A stretch of 33,392 nt of DNA from a virus. Positions within the stretch are counted from its first letter, which is position 1. Every line of letters starts with the position of its first letter. A model generated the notes under the pieces. That model made no database searches. It saw only the letters and a list, made by a program, of their open reading frames with translations, and was not told the origin of the DNA. Both the position numbers and the translations under genes were made by a program. The stretch lies in the IMG/VR virus record IMGVR_UViG_3300013094_000158, positions 1 through 33,392 of that record, one strand, 5' to 3'. This document shows, one piece after another, positions 1 to 9,300 of this stretch.

Positions 1-1132
1 CAGTACCTGAAGTAAACACAGGGCCACTAGTTCCACTTATACCTGCTACAATAACTTGATAGTAATAATTGTTGTAAACGATATATGTATTAATACTAAA
101 TGGAGTATTAGCTGTCCATGTTACTGCATGACTACTTGGATCATCTTTAATTGTTAATCCGCCAATAATATCTAATGTACTTTGAGGATTGGCGTTGTTT
201 GTACCAATACCTAACTTAGCATCTGCTGTCAAATGCATTGCTGTAATAACTGTTCCTGCATTATTTGTAGCAAATTCTATAGCGTTTCCACTATTTTTTG
301 AATACAAAACTGTAGTATTACCAGTAATACCAAGGTTAAAACCTAAACTAGCACCAATTGTAATACCGCCATCATTACGAACGTTAATTGGATAATTGGC
401 AATAGTTGTAGTATCACCTCTTAAAAAGTTTGCCGCGGCAACTGTTGTTGTTCCAACTAGCAAAGCATCAGCTTGTTGAGCGGTTCCCCATATTCTAGAC
501 AAGCTAGTAGCACTGGTAGAGTCTAAAGTACTTAAATTAAATCCTTGGTTGATTGCTTGAAATCCAGCTATTGCGGCTTTTGGAGTAAATGTATCCTTGC
601 TAATAATAGCAATTCTGTAATTGGTTGTTGTACTGCTACTACTACTCGCATAAAGAGTAATAACGTTGTGGCTAACATTAGATGTATCAACAATAGTTTC
701 TACTACAGGACCAGTTTGTAGTCCTGCACTAAATTGTGGACCAACTAAAATCCAAGCACTTCCTGAATATAGATATAACTGACTAGTATCTGTATTGACC
801 CATAAGTCTCCGGTTGTTGCGGCTGCAGGAGCAGTACCAGATTTTTTAAGACTACCAGCAGGATTCCAAGACGAACCGTCATAGACCTTTAATATATTAA
901 TGCCACTTGCAGTGTCAAACCATAGTTGTCCTTGAACTGGATTAACAGGTGCTGTATCATTAGCAAAATTTTCTAGTAAATGTAAGAAATCATTAGCCAG
1001 TATAGGAGCATATCCAGCATAGTTTTTTCCTATAAATTGCAGACTAGTAGTATTATCTACAGTACCATCAGCAACTGTGATAGGTGGTTTATCAGGATTG
1101 TTACTTTGAGTATAAGTTACTTGATATGACAT
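1..1132 (-). CDS. Tail fibre protein, N-terminal part (gene runs off the left edge)
   Basis: The frame is open from an ATG at 1130-1132 to the window edge with no stop, giving 377 residues of a longer protein. The start lies 3 nt after the stop of the upstream gene and has a GGGAG ribosome site about 8 nt before it. The N-terminus (SNNPDKPPITVADGTVDNTT) followed by NPVQGQLWFDT and GDLWVNTDTSQLYLYS is a style I know from tail fibres of marine T4-like phages. Further in is LGIGTNNANPQSTLDI, the kind of repeat that commonly precedes intramolecular-chaperone (S74-type) fibre tips. The last visible residues (VTWTANTPFSINTYIVYNNY) resemble the CBM5/12-like modules found in the giant protein of this window. 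Probable role: host-contacting fibre. The C-terminal tip that would decide host specificity is not visible. Family assignment is fairly sure; position on the virion is inferred. Confidence 0.8.
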   Translation of the reverse strand, partial: MSYQVTYTQSNNPDKPPITVADGTVDNTTSLQFIGKNYAGYAPILANDFLHLLENFANDTAPVNPVQGQLWFDTASGINILKVYDGSSWNPAGSLKKSGTAPAAATTGDLWVNTDTSQLYLYSGSAWILVGPQFSAGLQTGPVVETIVDTSNVSHNVITLYASSSSSTTTNYRIAIISKDTFTPKAAIAGFQAINQGFNLSTLDSTSATSLSRIWGTAQQADALLVGTTTVAAANFLRGDTTTIANYPINVRNDGGITIGASLGFNLGITGNTTVLYSKNSGNAIEFATNNAGTVITAMHLTADAKLGIGTNNANPQSTLDIIGGLTIKDDPSSHAVTWTANTPFSINTYIVYNNYYYQVIVAGISGTSGPVFTSGT

Positions 1133-1135
1133 CTA

Positions 1136-1744
1136 TTATACTCCCACTAGTCCGGTCAAACTCTGTATACGCACTGTATAATCAATTTGGATTAAACGAT
1201 TAAGACTTTTTAATACAGGGTGAAAAATAACATGAGTTAATAATAAACTATTTCCATTAGAATTATAACCAACAAGTCCTAGCTCATCAAATACAAATTG
1301 ACTAGAATTAGAACTTACAGTATCAAATGCACTTTGAGAACTTGGTTCACCATAGTCTAGCAAACAAGTTACAAATAAATCTGTATAATTTGTACCGGTG
1401 GTATGACGTGTTTCAATAAAATTTCTACTAGGGTCAATATTGTTACTGGAATTTTGATTAACAACTTTTAGATATGTTTGATTATACAAACTTGCATTAG
1501 TACCAGTAGTGTTTGGTGTAAGATATGTAATAATTCCTGTTGGGTCTATACTGGTTCCACCGTTTCCAAACGCCATTTGATAAACAAAGCCGTTACCGCT
1601 ATCTGCTAGACTTTGAGCCAGAGCTAAACTAATATTCTCGTAGTGAATTGCATTGCGTTTGTCAATGTAGATTTCTTTGGATGCAGGATCATATATTTTG
1701 ATATGCCCTTCAATGTGAATTCCTGTTTGATCTTTAGTCTGCAT
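1136..1744 (-). CDS. Conserved virion-type structural protein, 202 aa
   Basis: I recognise the style of this protein from T4-like marine phage tail modules but cannot name a T4 equivalent. The N-terminal half has IYDPASKEIYIDKRNAIHY (residues 17-35), then a long segment around GNGGTSIDPTGIITYL. The rest is Ser/Thr/Asn-rich beta-type sequence ending in YTVRIQSLTGLVGV. There is no signal peptide, membrane segment or catalytic motif. It is the first gene after the late box at 1765-1772, with a GAGAG ribosome site about 6-10 nt before its ATG, and its stop is followed 3 nt later by the tail-fibre start. This pairing suggests a fibre-attachment or baseplate-periphery part. It could be a functional analogue of T4 gp9 or gp10, but no sequence evidence here supports that. 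Confidence 0.75.
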   Translation of the reverse strand: MQTKDQTGIHIEGHIKIYDPASKEIYIDKRNAIHYENISLALAQSLADSGNGFVYQMAFGNGGTSIDPTGIITYLTPNTTGTNASLYNQTYLKVVNQNSSNNIDPSRNFIETRHTTGTNYTDLFVTCLLDYGEPSSQSAFDTVSSNSSQFVFDELGLVGYNSNGNSLLLTHVIFHPVLKSLNRLIQIDYTVRIQSLTGLVGV

Positions 1745-1764
1745 AATTAACTCTCTTTATCTTA

Positions 1765-1772
1765 TATTTATC
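1765..1772 (-). promoter_or_regulatory. Late promoter box GATAAATA
   Basis: On the minus strand the 49-bp gap between the sedolisin gene and the 202-aa gene contains GATAAATA, matching the NATAAATA form of the T4 late box TATAAATA. It ends 20 nt before the ATG at 1744, the same geometry as the boxes before gp6 and gp48. T4-type late promoters are read by host RNA polymerase carrying gp55, which is encoded in this window. It should start a transcript for the 202-aa protein and the downstream fibre. Confidence 0.7.
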
Positions 1773-1784
1773 AATAGTTATAAT

Positions 1785-1788
1785 GTGC
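1785..1788 (-). promoter_or_regulatory. GCAC element 12 bp upstream of the late box
   Basis: GCAC on the minus strand lies exactly 12 bp upstream of the late box at 1765-1772. The same four bases occur at the same spacing before the other two late boxes (26664-26673 and 32445-32454), where they are part of an identical 10-mer. Only the GCAC core is shared here, so this copy is weaker evidence by itself. Confidence 0.4.
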
Positions 1789-1793
1789 TAATA

Positions 1794-3371
1794 TTATGTT
1801 GTTAAAACTTGAGAATCTTGGGCCAAAAGGTTCTGAAGTGTAACTTCAGAGTAAATTGAAAAAACAATCCTGATATTAGCCGGCATAGATGCGCTAAATG
1901 ACGCTGCCAAAATCACTTGGGTACCCGAAAATGTCAAAGTTCCCGAAGTAGCCCCACTTGCAAAATATGTGTTAGCTGTTGAAAGGTTAACTTGACTTGC
2001 TCCATTGAACAATATCATTGCATAATAAATTGTTGAATATGAATTATAATTAGACGTCACTGTATATGTAACAGATGAAGTATGCGAAGGACTTGTTGTA
2101 TTTGGAGCAACAGTGTAAGAAAAACTCACTATTTTTCCAGTATTTCTCAAGTTAATAGTTTTTCTAGGATATACTGACCCGGTTGTGGGGCGAAGTCCAT
2201 AATTATGTTTAGGAAAACTAACTTGTGGTCTGAGTAATGGATATAATTTACTTCCCGTAGGAGGTCCCAGTCCTGTAACACAGTCCCATCCAGATGTACC
2301 TGCATAACCTGAAGTTATAACGTCGTTATTAGTACCAGTAGTTATGTCGTAAAATGCACTAGGATTATTATAAAACAATGTGTTGTATTCGACACTAGAT
2401 CTTTGTATACCAGTAAGTTGTTGAAATCTAGCTAACATACCGGCAATTACAGGAGCTGCCAAACTTGTTCCGCCAAATCCTCCAATGGAACCGTTGAAGT
2501 AACAACCATATACATTCATAGGAGCAGAAATGTCTGGAATTCCTCTAACAGTTAAGTTTGTAGGACTACCAGTTACGCCGTTTGTGATAGGTGTATATTT
2601 AAGTCCTGTTTGATAACTTGGCAAAGTAAACAAGGTACTTAGACCACCACCGCCTCCCCAAGTACTTCCAAAACTGGAATCTCTATTATCATCAGATTCG
2701 GATACTCTATTGTCTAGGGAATTCAACGCAAGTTTTGTGCCGCCAATGGATATTATATAAGGGCTTGAACCTGGGTACCCCACTGATAATGTGCTAGCGC
2801 CACTGTACCAGGCCGATCCATGATCGCCAGAAGCAATGACAATTGCCTGCTTATTAGTGTTTGCAGTTGCTAGTTGCGTTTGTAAAAAATCAGTTGATTC
2901 ATTAGTTGACCAACTGATTGAAATTATATGGCAGCCATCTGCAATGGCTTGATTAATAGGACTTTCCCATGTATTGCCTATATAAATTGTAATATCAGCA
3001 AGCGGAGCCATGGTAGCTGTACAATAAATGTCAACTGTATTTTCTCCACTAGCACCGTCTGCGGCATTAAATGTTCCGCTTGCGCCATCAAATGTTTTCT
3101 TTTTTATTGTGGGAGGTGACATATCAGCTGATATATAACCTGCTACTTGCAAATCTGCAAAAGATCTGTTTAGATCGCTTTGCAAAAAGCCACCACCGCC
3201 TGGGCTTATAATACCAATCTTTACTCCGTATCCAAAACTGCTTGGTAGCCCGTAGGCGTTAGCAATTTGAGGAGGGGTCAAATAAGACCCGTTTACGATA
3301 GATGCTAGTGGCTCTCCTGTGTTAGGATCAATAGCATCAATCTGGACAAGATTAGCTGGTTTAGAGTTCAT
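1794..3371 (-). CDS. Sedolisin-type (S53) serine-carboxyl peptidase
   Basis: The catalytic domain covers about residues 28-380. It shows the sedolisin signature set: E110 and D114 in GENTVDIYCTATMAPLADI, oxyanion Asp D183 in ASGDHGS, and nucleophile S303 in FGGTSLAAP. These residues map to codons at 3042-3044, 3030-3032, 2823-2825 and 2463-2465. The calcium-site segment characteristic of the family follows: YDITTGTN (D342) and SGWDCVTGLGPP (D363). The protein starts almost at the mature end (YLTPPQIANAYGLP), so the usual large N-terminal pro-domain is missing. There is also no signal peptide, so it is not made as a conventional secreted zymogen. About 145 C-terminal residues are Ser/Thr/Tyr-rich beta sequence, perhaps a virion-attachment or binding domain. 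The ATG follows the fibre gene stop by 1 nt with only a weak ribosome site, suggesting coupled translation. S53 enzymes act best at acid pH. The target (host surface, structural precursor or debris) is unknown. Confidence 0.88.
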   Translation of the reverse strand: MNSKPANLVQIDAIDPNTGEPLASIVNGSYLTPPQIANAYGLPSSFGYGVKIGIISPGGGGFLQSDLNRSFADLQVAGYISADMSPPTIKKKTFDGASGTFNAADGASGENTVDIYCTATMAPLADITIYIGNTWESPINQAIADGCHIISISWSTNESTDFLQTQLATANTNKQAIVIASGDHGSAWYSGASTLSVGYPGSSPYIISIGGTKLALNSLDNRVSESDDNRDSSFGSTWGGGGGLSTLFTLPSYQTGLKYTPITNGVTGSPTNLTVRGIPDISAPMNVYGCYFNGSIGGFGGTSLAAPVIAGMLARFQQLTGIQRSSVEYNTLFYNNPSAFYDITTGTNNDVITSGYAGTSGWDCVTGLGPPTGSKLYPLLRPQVSFPKHNYGLRPTTGSVYPRKTINLRNTGKIVSFSYTVAPNTTSPSHTSSVTYTVTSNYNSYSTIYYAMILFNGASQVNLSTANTYFASGATSGTLTFSGTQVILAASFSASMPANIRIVFSIYSEVTLQNLLAQDSQVLTT

Positions 3372-3372
3372 A

Positions 3373-6336
3373 TTATATTTCTAGTTTTAAGATTGTAAGT
3401 GTTACAGTTATATTAGCAGATGATCCACTATTATTATAAACTTTCAAATACATGTTTGAGCTAACTGTTCCATCAGCATTGAATCCAATTGCGGCTGGAG
3501 TAAAATAAGTTGTTGTTGAAACAGTTGAAATTGATTCTGCAATGACTCCACTTCCTGGAGTAGGATCTGTAGTAATAGATCTAGAACTGTCATTAGACTG
3601 TGCTGTTGAACTAGTATAAACAGTTACCCATGCTCCTGCTGAAACTTGAATACTATATAATGCGTAACCTTTAGCGGCTGTAATTGTTCCCGTCACTGAG
3701 TTTCCAGAATTAATAATACCTGTAACATATTGTACAGTAGTTCGACTTTGTAATCCAGATGTTTGAACCGCACTAATCGTACCGCCACTGATTGTAATAG
3801 TTGTTCCGTCTGGTTTTACTGCACCAAGTTGACTTGTTGTTGCGGTAGCTACTGCAATATTTCCATTAGTAGCTATAATAGTTGAACCGTCAACAGTTAC
3901 ACCACCTAATTGGCTAGTTGTAGCTAGAGCAAGGCCAATTGTTCCTGTTGTGTTTGTAATACCACTTGTAGATACTGACGGTATAATAACTCCGCCTAAT
4001 GCTGATGTTGTGGCTGCTGGAAGTGTATAAGAAATTGTACTAGTGATTACACCACCATTAATTGTAATAGTTGTACCATCTACTTTAACACCACCTAATG
4101 TACCACCAGATCCAACACCTGCGGTTGGTAAAGTATAACTAGTGATATCAGACAAATTGGCTAAAGGACTCCAAACAGAATCGTGTGCATAATACATACG
4201 AGCATCTGCATTACTAAAAGCAACTGCACCTTTATAAGAACTTGCCGATGGAAACGCTGTTTGATTTGTAAAATAAAATGGTATAATGCTACCTACAACA
4301 GGGGCAGTAATAACTCCAGTATTGTCTATAGTTACTGCACTATTTTGTAGTGTTTGTCCACCAGTGCCGTTGTATATTGCAATAGCTCTGTTGGTAGATG
4401 CTACTGGGCCAATAACAGTTCCTCCTGATGAAGGCGCACTTATAACACCAGATCCGCTGATTGTAACTGTCGTTCCATCAACTTTGACTCCGCCCAATTG
4501 TGTAGTGCTTGCTATTGCTAGTCCGATAGTACCACTGGAGTTTGTTATTCCGCTAGTAGCCACTGTTGGAATAATAACTCCACCTAATGCTGAAGTTGTG
4601 GCTGCTGGCAAAGAATATCCGCTAGCACTACTAATTACACCGCTTCCACTAATTGTAATAGTTGTACCATCAACTTTAACACCGCCCAATGTTCCTCCGC
4701 TACCTACTCCAGCTGTTGGTAAGCTATACGGTGCTGGAGGTGTAAATGAAAACACTCCGGTAGAATTGTTATAAGATAAACTGCCATTGCCGCTAGCTGT
4801 TTGAGTAGTTATACTAAGACTACTCAATTGAATTGGTGTGAATCCTAGTCCAGTTGTAATTTGATTGCTGGATAAAGTATTGCCGCTGATACTAGTTACT
4901 GTACCAGCATTTCCAGTGACGCTACCGTTAATTGGATTTGTTACTGTCAAATTAGTTAAAGTTCCAACACTGGTTAAACTAGAATTAACAATGTTTGAAT
5001 TCAAAGTTGTACCAGTCAGCAATCCTGCGGCTGCCACAGTCGATCCTGGAATTTGTTGCCAGGTAGTTCCGTTATAAATTACATAATCACCGGCACTAAA
5101 TGTAATGCCTAAAGCTGTACCTCCAACGGTAACAGCATATTCCCAACCAGCAGTACCAGAACCGTTGGTTAATGTTGGAGTATTGGTACTGGCATTCCAA
5201 GTACCTTTATAAACAACTGCTCCTGTTAAACTTGCAGGTATCTGACTAGCTGTCAATCTTCCGTCCGGTCCTAATGTTGCTATTCCACTAGCGGCACCAA
5301 TTGTACTGATTGCCGGAACTGAAATAATTCCTCCTGATATTGAAACGGTTGAACCATCTCCTTTAACAACTCCTAATACGCTTGAAGTAGCAGTTGGCAA
5401 TGACGCAATATAATCAACGCCCGGAACTGCAATACTCAATGCACCCGTCGATGTAGTACTCTTAAGTAAACCCGTAGCCAAACCGCTAGTGCCAGGTGCA
5501 TAATCTGTACCGCTTACTGCGGCTGTTCGAGTAGTGCCCGAAGACTTAACAATACCTGTTACACTTTGCGCACTTTGATAATCTGTTCCAGCAACAGCCG
5601 CAGACATACTAGTACCGTTGCCTTTTAATATGCCGTTTATGTTAGTAATTATTGTAATAGCAGGAGTTGTGGTGCTATTGGCAACAGTTCCTGCAAAACC
5701 ATTTGCTGTAACAACACTTATCGATGATACTGTTCCAGATCCTGCAATAGCAGTAATAACTCCATTATTAATAACAATCGAAGTTCCGTCAACTTTGACA
5801 CCACCTAGTGTTCCTAAAGTGCTAGTTCCAACAGTAGCCGTTGGTATAACACTACTAATAACTCCATTATTAATAACTATTGAAGACCCATCAATCTTAA
5901 CACCACCCAATGCGGTTGTTGTTGCTGTTGGTAAGCTATAACCGCTAGGTGCCGCACTGATCACACCGCCATTTATTGTAATAGTTGTACCGTCAACTTT
6001 GACACCGCCTAATACTGAAGAACTTGCTACCGGCAAACTATATGCGGCTGGAGCTCCAACTAATTTATTATAACTTAATGCTGTAATCCAACTTGGATCT
6101 GAATAATTTCCTGTTGTCAGCACCGCATTTGTTGTTGTATTAGGCGCCCAAAATAATTGAAATCCATCTGTATACAAGGCATTTCCAGCTTGTCCAACCT
6201 TACTTGGCAACACTGATGCCGCGACATTTGTGTATAATTCTGTAAAATTGGCATTTATCTTTTGCCCGGCTGTACGTAGACTGTCACCAGTGCCATCGCC
6301 TGGGGCTGATCCTACGTTAATAAGTTGTTGTGTCAT
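3373..6336 (-). CDS. Repeat-rich tail fibre protein, 987 aa
   Basis: The N-terminus carries INVGSAPGDGTGDSLRTAG followed by KINANFTELY (residues 6-34), an attachment motif typical of fibre proteins in marine T4-like phages. Residues about 105-856 are a shaft of at least nine units of the form LGGVKVDGTTITINGGVISA, plus two variants (LGGVIIP...SGTIGLA). Three units of a second type end in GTDYQ, GTDYA or GVDYI. Other segments are VYKGTWNASTNTPTL to VIYNGTTWQQIPG and KGAVAFSNADARMYYAHDS. The last ~125 residues form a distinct beta-rich tip ending in NITVTLTILKLEI. The ATG overlaps the giant gene's stop by 4 nt (ATGA) and has AAGGA about 10 nt upstream. The product is probably a trimeric fibre contacting the host. 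It is co-transcribed with the sedolisin gene that follows. Confidence 0.85.
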   Translation of the reverse strand: MTQQLINVGSAPGDGTGDSLRTAGQKINANFTELYTNVAASVLPSKVGQAGNALYTDGFQLFWAPNTTTNAVLTTGNYSDPSWITALSYNKLVGAPAAYSLPVASSSVLGGVKVDGTTITINGGVISAAPSGYSLPTATTTALGGVKIDGSSIVINNGVISSVIPTATVGTSTLGTLGGVKVDGTSIVINNGVITAIAGSGTVSSISVVTANGFAGTVANSTTTPAITIITNINGILKGNGTSMSAAVAGTDYQSAQSVTGIVKSSGTTRTAAVSGTDYAPGTSGLATGLLKSTTSTGALSIAVPGVDYIASLPTATSSVLGVVKGDGSTVSISGGIISVPAISTIGAASGIATLGPDGRLTASQIPASLTGAVVYKGTWNASTNTPTLTNGSGTAGWEYAVTVGGTALGITFSAGDYVIYNGTTWQQIPGSTVAAAGLLTGTTLNSNIVNSSLTSVGTLTNLTVTNPINGSVTGNAGTVTSISGNTLSSNQITTGLGFTPIQLSSLSITTQTASGNGSLSYNNSTGVFSFTPPAPYSLPTAGVGSGGTLGGVKVDGTTITISGSGVISSASGYSLPAATTSALGGVIIPTVATSGITNSSGTIGLAIASTTQLGGVKVDGTTVTISGSGVISAPSSGGTVIGPVASTNRAIAIYNGTGGQTLQNSAVTIDNTGVITAPVVGSIIPFYFTNQTAFPSASSYKGAVAFSNADARMYYAHDSVWSPLANLSDITSYTLPTAGVGSGGTLGGVKVDGTTITINGGVITSTISYTLPAATTSALGGVIIPSVSTSGITNTTGTIGLALATTSQLGGVTVDGSTIIATNGNIAVATATTSQLGAVKPDGTTITISGGTISAVQTSGLQSRTTVQYVTGIINSGNSVTGTITAAKGYALYSIQVSAGAWVTVYTSSTAQSNDSSRSITTDPTPGSGVIAESISTVSTTTYFTPAAIGFNADGTVSSNMYLKVYNNSGSSANITVTLTILKLEI
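3770..6030 (-). repeat. Degenerate repeats encoding the fibre shaft
   Basis: At least nine imperfect in-frame units of roughly 60-80 bp encode the GGVKVDGTTI-type shaft motif, with two longer variant units and linkers between them. Stretches such as those around 3990-4120 and 4570-4700 repeat in the same order (LGGVIIP unit next to a GSGGTLGGVKVDG unit), suggesting duplication of a multi-unit block. Such arrays can expand, contract and recombine. Confidence 0.75.
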
Positions 6337-9300
6337 TGTGTTGTTCCTTGATCGAATGTTGTGCGAGTACCGTCAAAACTTAATAGTGTGTTGTCAAAAG
6401 TTCCCACCGATACATTACTTATTTGTTTATACTCACTATACCATATGCCAGGTTCTGCTCTTAAGAAATCGCTTATTTTTCCAGTGTCATAAAGCACACT
6501 TGTTACATTATCCCAAGCCAATCCTGAATTTTGTACTACTGTAATTTGTGTTCCAAAACTTAATAAATTAGTCAATATTACAGTTGCTCCATTAATTATA
6601 AAAGTTAAAGAAGCAGTTCCATTTGAGGCTGTTCCCAATGTGTGATTAGGACCTGTAGTTCCTAGAACTCCGGCCACAGTAACTTCATAATAATTATTTT
6701 CATAATTTACATAAACACCTATTGCAACTGCTAAACCAGATGCCCATGTTGGTCCATAATATTTCACTGCTGGTATAGTAAAATCTGGACTAAATGCAAC
6801 ATCTCCTTCTGGGCTAGTTGGGGCGTTGTTTATATTAAAGACACTATATCCAACTTTCTTCAAGCGTCTATTTCCAATAAAGAATTTCCAAGCACTGCTT
6901 GATGCAATATTAGTTGCAATAGAAGTAGTAGTTCCATCACTGTTAATTGTAACTTGGGTAACAGAACTAAAGAATGTGCTTCCACTAATATGGCTAATTA
7001 AACATCTATAGGTGTAAGATCCCACATTAACTATAGCACCTACAGGATAAACTGCGCCAGTTTCCCATACTGATCCGTCGTTGTATCCTCCTACAAAAAT
7101 TTCCATATCGTTAATAGTAGCTGGTACAAAATCTAAACTAACTAGATTTGTACCGTCACTAACAATTTGTGTGACTTTTTGTGTATCACTATATGGAATA
7201 TTTTCAAAAGGTCCAATATCCTGGACTAGTGTACCTGCTAAGGATACTGAATAAATTCCTGTACCAAGAGTCCCTCGACGCAATTGACTTAACTGATTAC
7301 CTACTAGCGAGAAGTACTCAATACGCTCACCTCTAATTTCAATAACTCCTGGTTTATTTTTACTTGGATTTGGTAAGTCAAAATTAGAAGCATTTTCAAC
7401 TACAATCACAGTGTCATTCCAGTGTAAATCTTGTGCCAATGTAGTTTGTTTAGATTTACTTAGACGTTTATAGGTCACACGATTTAACATATCTTTGAAC
7501 TGCATATATGCGATTCCAGATGTATATACATTGCTACCAAAAGTAATTATGGTTAACTTGTCAGTAATAGATGTATTTTGTGCTAATGTTATACTTTGAT
7601 AATCTGGATTTAATTTATAATCAATCACAGGACTTAATAGAGTTCCATTTTTAATAACCCAAACGTAGTATTCACTTAATACTTGTCGGTCAAGCTGGAC
7701 GATTCCTCCAAGAATATTATACATGTAAAAATAAAAAGAACTATTTGGTGTAAGAGATGCTAATGTAGAAGTAGATAAGGTAGTTCTTTGTGAATCTAAA
7801 AATTCATGTTGATAACTACTTATAACTTGTACCAAATGTGTGTTGTCATATGCTGTGTTAAATGTAATCTGATTATTCAGTGCATTATATGTGTAGCCTT
7901 CTCCGGTAGTTAGACTCACAACCAAAGTTTGACCTTTATATGTGTTATAGGTAGTTTTATTAATTTTAATTGTAACACCTGACAGATCAACAATATAATC
8001 TGTTCCTAGTGTTAATGTATTACTTCCCGCATAGACATACAAAGTTCTAATGTCAATCGAATATGGAACAAATTTGGTAGGATCAACTGTATAATTAAGT
8101 CTGTTGCTACCTATTGTAAAATATGCATTTACTGGAGCAGGTAAAATAGACTGATCGACACGCACTATCATGTCTGATTCGTCTGGTAAGAATGTTCCAA
8201 CAGGATTTTGCAAATTATAGGTAAATTGTCCGTTAGTTGCTATTGTTTCAACATTAGTTATAGCATAAGTCGGCACCGTACCAGCAACTATAATAAAATT
8301 AATTAATGCACCGGCAGCAGGAGCTTTTCCAAAATTAAATCCAATTGCTCCAGAATACAAATATGTCTTATCAGTCTTAAATATCTGAGGGCTAGCAACT
8401 TTACCATCAACATATACTAAAGTTGTGATAGGAGTTGTCCAAGTTGCACTTGATACAAATTCAGATGTTGTTCCATCGCCAACAAAGTAATCAATATCTA
8501 TAATGTTTGCGCCATTGAATCCAATACTAAAAATACTAATTTCTGAATTAGAAGTAGGAGCAGTATGGAAAACAATATTATTATTTCTATAATCAACATC
8601 ATAATCAGTTGTCACAGTTTTTATCGCACCACCTACTTTTACTATTACAGCACCTGGACTGTTTGGTTGTTGACTTATTTTGAAACCAGTAGTAGCTCCA
8701 TCCCCAATATAATTGTCAGTTCTTATAACTCCCGATCCGCTAGTTGGTTTTTCAAATATTTTAATAGCTAACGCATCAACTAACTGTCCTGGAACAACTT
8801 CTTCGGGAGCCACATTCGTAGTAGTTGTAATAAGACCGTCGCCATCGACGATAATGTCATCTGCTGATAAACCAGTAGCTGTGGCATAAACACCATTTAA
8901 TGTGGTAGTATCACCGCCACTTAAACTAGTATCATAATCCTGATCTCTTGGCGCTATCGAACCATCGCTGGTAGTTTGTCTAATAACAAATTCGTCACCT
9001 TTAGATACAGTAAACACATTAGCCGATGCATTTGATCCAGCATCTACTTTGTCAAGTATTCCATATACTGTACTTGCAGATCCTCCGTCATCTACCTCAA
9101 TATCTATAGTTGTATTGGCTTGACCGCCGTCAACTAGTGTATAAGGTTGCGGAATGCTAAATGTTTTAGTTGTTAAACCACCAACATCGCTAACACCATC
9201 AGATAAGAAAGTGTTTACAATAGCAGTTGCATTTATTGAAGGTATTAATGTAGATTCGTTTGATAAGATTGTACTTAATACAGTTTGCAGACCTGCATCT

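Noticed and set aside
4286-4774. Long plus-strand frame opposite the fibre gene
   Set aside because: It is the reverse-frame image of the repetitive fibre shaft: Pro/Thr/Val-rich, with no credible domain. The minus-strand gene fully explains the region.
3770-6030. Regular repeats that could suggest a CRISPR array
   Set aside because: The units are in-frame, degenerate and coding, with no constant repeat/unique spacer structure.
6361-6368. GTGCGAGT near the start of the fibre gene, resembling the promoter-upstream element
   Set aside because: No NATAAATA box lies at the required distance; it is within the end of the giant gene.
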